Below, in pieces: positions 60,790 through 64,000 of a stretch of 64,000 nucleotides of DNA (the first letter of the stretch is position 1; each line of letters starts with the position of its first letter). The stretch covers positions 7,048,100 to 7,112,099 of the forward strand of contig CM057475.1 of assembly GCA_030035585.1 (NCBI GenBank). Direction: 5' to 3'. A program made the translations under genes and the position numbers. Below the pieces are notes generated by a model. It was not told the DNA's origin. It was given only the letters and a program-made list of their open reading frames with translations, and did not search any database. The DNA comes from Dugong dugon (taxonomy: Eukaryota > Chordata > Mammalia > Sirenia > Dugongidae).

Positions 60790-61659
60790 GCCATCTTGTC
60801 ATCATTGGAACCTTGGCTAACCAGAAACAGCAAGGTTCACCTCTGGATAAAGGAATCTTCAATCAGATGTCTTCATATGCAGTGAAAAGTGAAAATATAC
60901 AACCTGACAACTGGACTTGTAGCAAAAGTGAAAAGACAGTCAATTTGATTTTGAATGGATGTAACTTAAAAGCACAATTCACCTGATCAGTAAGCTCTGA
61001 CTAAACCCAAACAGGCCAAACACACTTGATCTGAAAGAAGAAACTGTGAAATTTCCTGCCAACGACCACTGGCAGTGGTGGATGTGAAAATAACTCTTCA
61101 GATTTCTACCAAAATCTCAACCACCCTTCAAGACAACCAGCCAACCCAAATCCTCATGTTATAAATGAGGAACCACATCTTGGCCCCCTCCTCAAGCAGC
61201 CCTTCCTCACCACCAGCCACAGTCACCTCTCCAAATGAACCCCGAGGAATCCTCCCATAACATGTATCTTGACCCCTGGTTCTAAAAGACCACGTTTATG
61301 CTGCCAATTGGACTAGCGTGCCCCGGAGGGGCAGTGCCTGTTGTCTTATGTAAAATGAGCAATCAACACACTGTCTAATGAGTAAGTGGAGGCAACTGGA
61401 TTCAATTACCTAAATGACCTAAGGAAAGACCCTCATTTCATGTCAGGAGAGGTCTGGAGCTGCCCAATTGTCAACCATCCCAGATTCCAGCTTTGGGGAC
61501 CACAGTCAGAGATGTCTACACCTTAAAGTTCTTCTGTTTTATCTCATGGCCCATCTCAAGCTCAAACCTAAGCTCAAGGGCAGGAGAGGTAAGAGCCGGA
61601 GTAGCTGGGAAGGAAGGCTGGGCTCAGGGAAGAATCTTCTGGGAGAAAAGGGGACTCAC
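60790..61659. other. WDFY4 intron, possible L2 scrap
   Basis: 61150-61350 (CAGCCCTTCCTCACCACC, GGGGCAGTGCCTGTTGTC) is L2-like. The rest is unassigned and ends at the exon donor. Confidence 0.4.
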
Positions 61660-61808
61660 TTGGACAAGCAGTGGCGGGTGCAGTAGACGTCGCCCACGGG
61701 AGACAGTGTGAAGTTCTCGCAGATGTAGAAGTGCTGTTGGCCAAAGAGAAGGACCCCTTCTGAGACCAGGTGCCCTTGCACGATCACCAGGGAGTACTTC
61801 AGTGACAC
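61660..61808 (-). CDS. WDFY4: WDFY4 exon, PH-BEACH linker region
   Basis: This 149-base exon has acceptor CTCCTAG before it and donor AA|GTGAGT after it. Read on the minus strand it gives 49 codons plus two bases, starting VSLKYSLVIVQGHL and including GVLLFG, HFYICENFTLSP, GDVYC and TRHCLS. These are hallmarks of the PH-like domain that packs against the BEACH domain in WDFY3/WDFY4. The last two bases (AA) join the first base (C) of the exon at 43926-44046 to make Asn, the residue I expect in the family at this place. It is the most 5' WDFY4 exon I find; none is recognisable between here and the right window edge. The function (membrane or protein contact of the PH-BEACH module) is inferred from the family. 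Confidence 0.93.
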
Positions 61809-63292
61809 CTAGGAGGAGAGAGCACCAGAGTCAGACCACTCACCGCTACCCATGCCCAGGCAGAGTCAGCACCTGGGCTGCTCACTGCCGCTTGGATGTT
61901 GTAGTAAGAACTGCAAGAGTAACAGTGTAGTTTTCTAAGAGAAGAACAGTTGCCACTGTGATACACAGCACCTTGTGTAATTATTTAATCTACCCAACAG
62001 CACCCCATCCCACCAATGTGTGTGGGGCTGAATGTTCTCTGTTGTGTTAAGCATGCTGTCATTCTTCCTCTCTCTTTAAGGCCCTCCACAACCATGCAAA
62101 GTACTCCACAGTCAACAGTGAGGAAAGTCGACAAGGTACAAGGGACCCCTCAGTTTCAGAGGTGGAGGGGCTTATCCAGGAACCAGCTGCTAAGTGGCTG
62201 GACTATGACTAGAACCTAGGTCTGCCTAGAACCACAAGTGTAAGTCAGGAACAGCTGTTTGTGAAAGGCCAAGCTAGTCTGAGGAGTGTGTGGAGGATGT
62301 ACAGCACTCTGCCCAATCTTGCCCTGTGGACAGACACACGTATTCCCCCAGCTGTTGAAAATGTAGGCAGCTTTCCAGAATCACCTCCACTGAAGAGAGT
62401 ACCTGGCCTGAGGTCACATCCCCTTCCCAGCTGACCAGTCTGTGTTCAACAATTGGTCAATGTGGAAAATAAAAGCCCGCCCTCTTGCCTCAGCTCAGGA
62501 CAACTCTAGAGAATTGTCCAGTGATAAAGCTCCCTTTGCTGTGACTGCGTTGTGCTTCCACTTCCCCAGCTTCCCAGTCCTGCTTCCCTCACTCCCTCAC
62601 GTGGGTGGATGCTGGATAAATACATGCACATCTCTGACTCAGAATTGGATTCCTGGGAAGCTGACCTTGACAATGTCTTGGCCAATGACCTCAGCCCAGA
62701 GTCCTGCATTTAGTAAGGACTAAGTGGGTGCTTGCTGAATAAATCCCTGAAGGAATGAATGTGTGAATAAGTGAATTCTAGAAAATAGGAGAATGGATCA
62801 GGAAGGATCAAGAGTAAAGCCATGGCTAATGTCTTCTCTGGGAAATTCTGTGCTAATCTCAGTTATACAAAAGAAGGATTAATTTTTTTTTTTACTACCT
62901 ACTTTATGACAGCTATAAACACTTGACACATGTTAACCAATATAACCCTTACAGTTGGGTGAGGTAAGTTTTACTACTCTAATTTAGAAATTAAAAGAAA
63001 AAGAGGTCTGGGGAGTTAAGAATGTCACCAAAGATCAATCACTTCTAGTAAGATGCAGAGCCTGGGATTGGAGCTAAACTCCCTGCTTACCTTTCAGCAA
63101 TGATGAGGTGAAACCTGGAAAAGAAGCCCTCAACACTACGTATGAAACTCCTGGGTCAAATGGGATGAGTCAAAGCCAGCACCAACGCCAGAAAGCAAAG
63201 ATTCACCAAGGGTTTTGTTTCAAGATAAGCATTAACCACTGTGATTTAGGAGCAGTCAGGACCAAGCTATTGTTCCTAAGTTAGGATGAGTC
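61809..63292. other. WDFY4 intron with MIR remnants
   Basis: MIR-like on the minus strand at about 62130-62230 (GCTAAGTGGCTGGACTATGA, AGAACCTAGGTCTGCC) and 62890-63110 (CTACCTACTTTATGACAGC, GCAGAGCCTGGGATTGGAGC). No upstream WDFY4 exon is recognised here. Confidence 0.5.
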
Positions 63293-63307
63293 AAAAGTTT
63301 TGGTTCC

Positions 63308-63687
63308 TTTCTAACTCACAAAAAATAAAAAGACCAGATTTACTGGCCTAAAGGAGACTGGAGAAACCCTGAGAGTATGGCCCCCAGACACCCTTTAAGC
63401 TCAGTGGTGAAGTTACTGCCGAGGTTCACCGTTCAGCCTGGGAGTGGACAGCCCCATAAAACCAGATGAGACTAACGAGGTACAGGAGTCCAGTGACAAG
63501 GGCCAGAAAGCAGAAGGGGACAAGGAAGCTGGTGATAGGGAACCCAAGGTTGAGTAAGGATATTGTTGATGTGTTGTGAGATTGTTAACCATTCTCAAAG
63601 GGCAACATTTGTAGTAACTGTTAAATGAGAAACTGTTTGTTCTATAAGCCTTCACCTGAAGTACAATAAAAAATAAATAAAAAAATA
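63308..63687 (+). mobile_element. L1 3' UTR fragment with target duplication
   Basis: Flanked by AAAAGTTTTGGTTCC (63293-63307) and AAAAGTCTTGGTTCC (63688-63702), one mismatch. It contains GACCAGATTTACTGGCC, GGGAACCCAAGGTTGAG and CTTCACCTGAAGTACAATAA and ends A-rich. Same family as the antisense copy at 58366-59568. Confidence 0.92.
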
Positions 63688-63702
63688 AAAAGTCTTGGTT
63701 CC

Positions 63703-64000
63703 TGCAACCACATGTGCTGCACACAGCTGGATCTCCTGGACCTCTCCTTCCTCCACTTTTTCCAGAGGAGCTAGTCCTCACACCATTCTGGAAGCCACAG
63801 AGTCCAAAATGGACTCATTTCCAATTTCAGATCCATCCTCATAGTCAATTCATTAATTATGAATGAAGCACCTACTGCATCCAAGTCCTGTGGGAGGCAT
63901 TGGGCATAGAGTAGTGGACAAGATAAACAAAACCTCACCCTAATGGAGCTGAAAATCCTTTGTGGGGAGATGGATAAGAGACACACATATCAACCAATAA
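63703..64000. other. WDFY4 intron, possible ancient repeat
   Basis: 63850-63980 (GAAGCACCTACTGCATCCAA, GACAAGATAAACAAAACCTC) resembles a widespread old mammalian repeat I cannot name with confidence. Confidence 0.35.

Overview
This window is nuclear DNA from a mammal, most likely an afrotherian of the elephant group. It is littered with the tRNA-headed afrotherian SINE (AfroSINE), an RTE/BovB-like LINE whose 3' end resembles the SINE tail, and L1 elements with a characteristic 3' UTR. MIR, L2, MER5A, MER20 and MaLR LTR relics show it is placental. Repeat family names come from recognising the sequence, not from a database search.

Two protein-coding genes are visible. On the minus strand, five exons of WDFY4 (61660-61808, 43926-44046, 40472-40557, 38892-38954, 1939-1981) have canonical splice sites. 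They join in one uninterrupted frame and encode the end of the PH-like region and the start of the BEACH region. On the plus strand, the 255-codon LRRC18 reading frame (23725-24492) lies inside the 36.9 kb WDFY4 intron between the last two exons. The same nested, opposite-strand arrangement is known at human 10q11, which supports both calls. No other gene could be supported.

Layout: 0.5-1.7 kb is a truncated RTE LINE. 2-17 kb is intron with scattered SINEs, MIRs and an L2. 17.1-22.8 kb is an antisense L1 broken by two SINEs and a 2 kb RTE. 23.7-25.2 kb is LRRC18. 25.8-29.9 kb is a second antisense L1. 30-37 kb is intron with SINEs, an L1 tail and a sizeable unrecognised block. 36.9-38.2 kb is an L2. 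38.9-44.8 kb holds three WDFY4 exons and two MaLR LTRs. 46.0-53.5 kb is a nearly full-length but dead L1 with target-site duplications. 55-56 kb holds RTE- and SINE-derived elements. 58.1-60.8 kb is a MER5A relic split by three later insertions, one of which contains a fourth. The 5'-most WDFY4 exon follows, and the right edge is intron with an L1 tail.

The WDFY4 exons would be spliced from right to left and LRRC18 transcribed from left to right inside the intron. I see no bacterial, phage or CRISPR content and no convincing undescribed system. The more interesting material is the insertion history and two short internal copies of nearby repeats that ordinary retrotransposition does not explain well.
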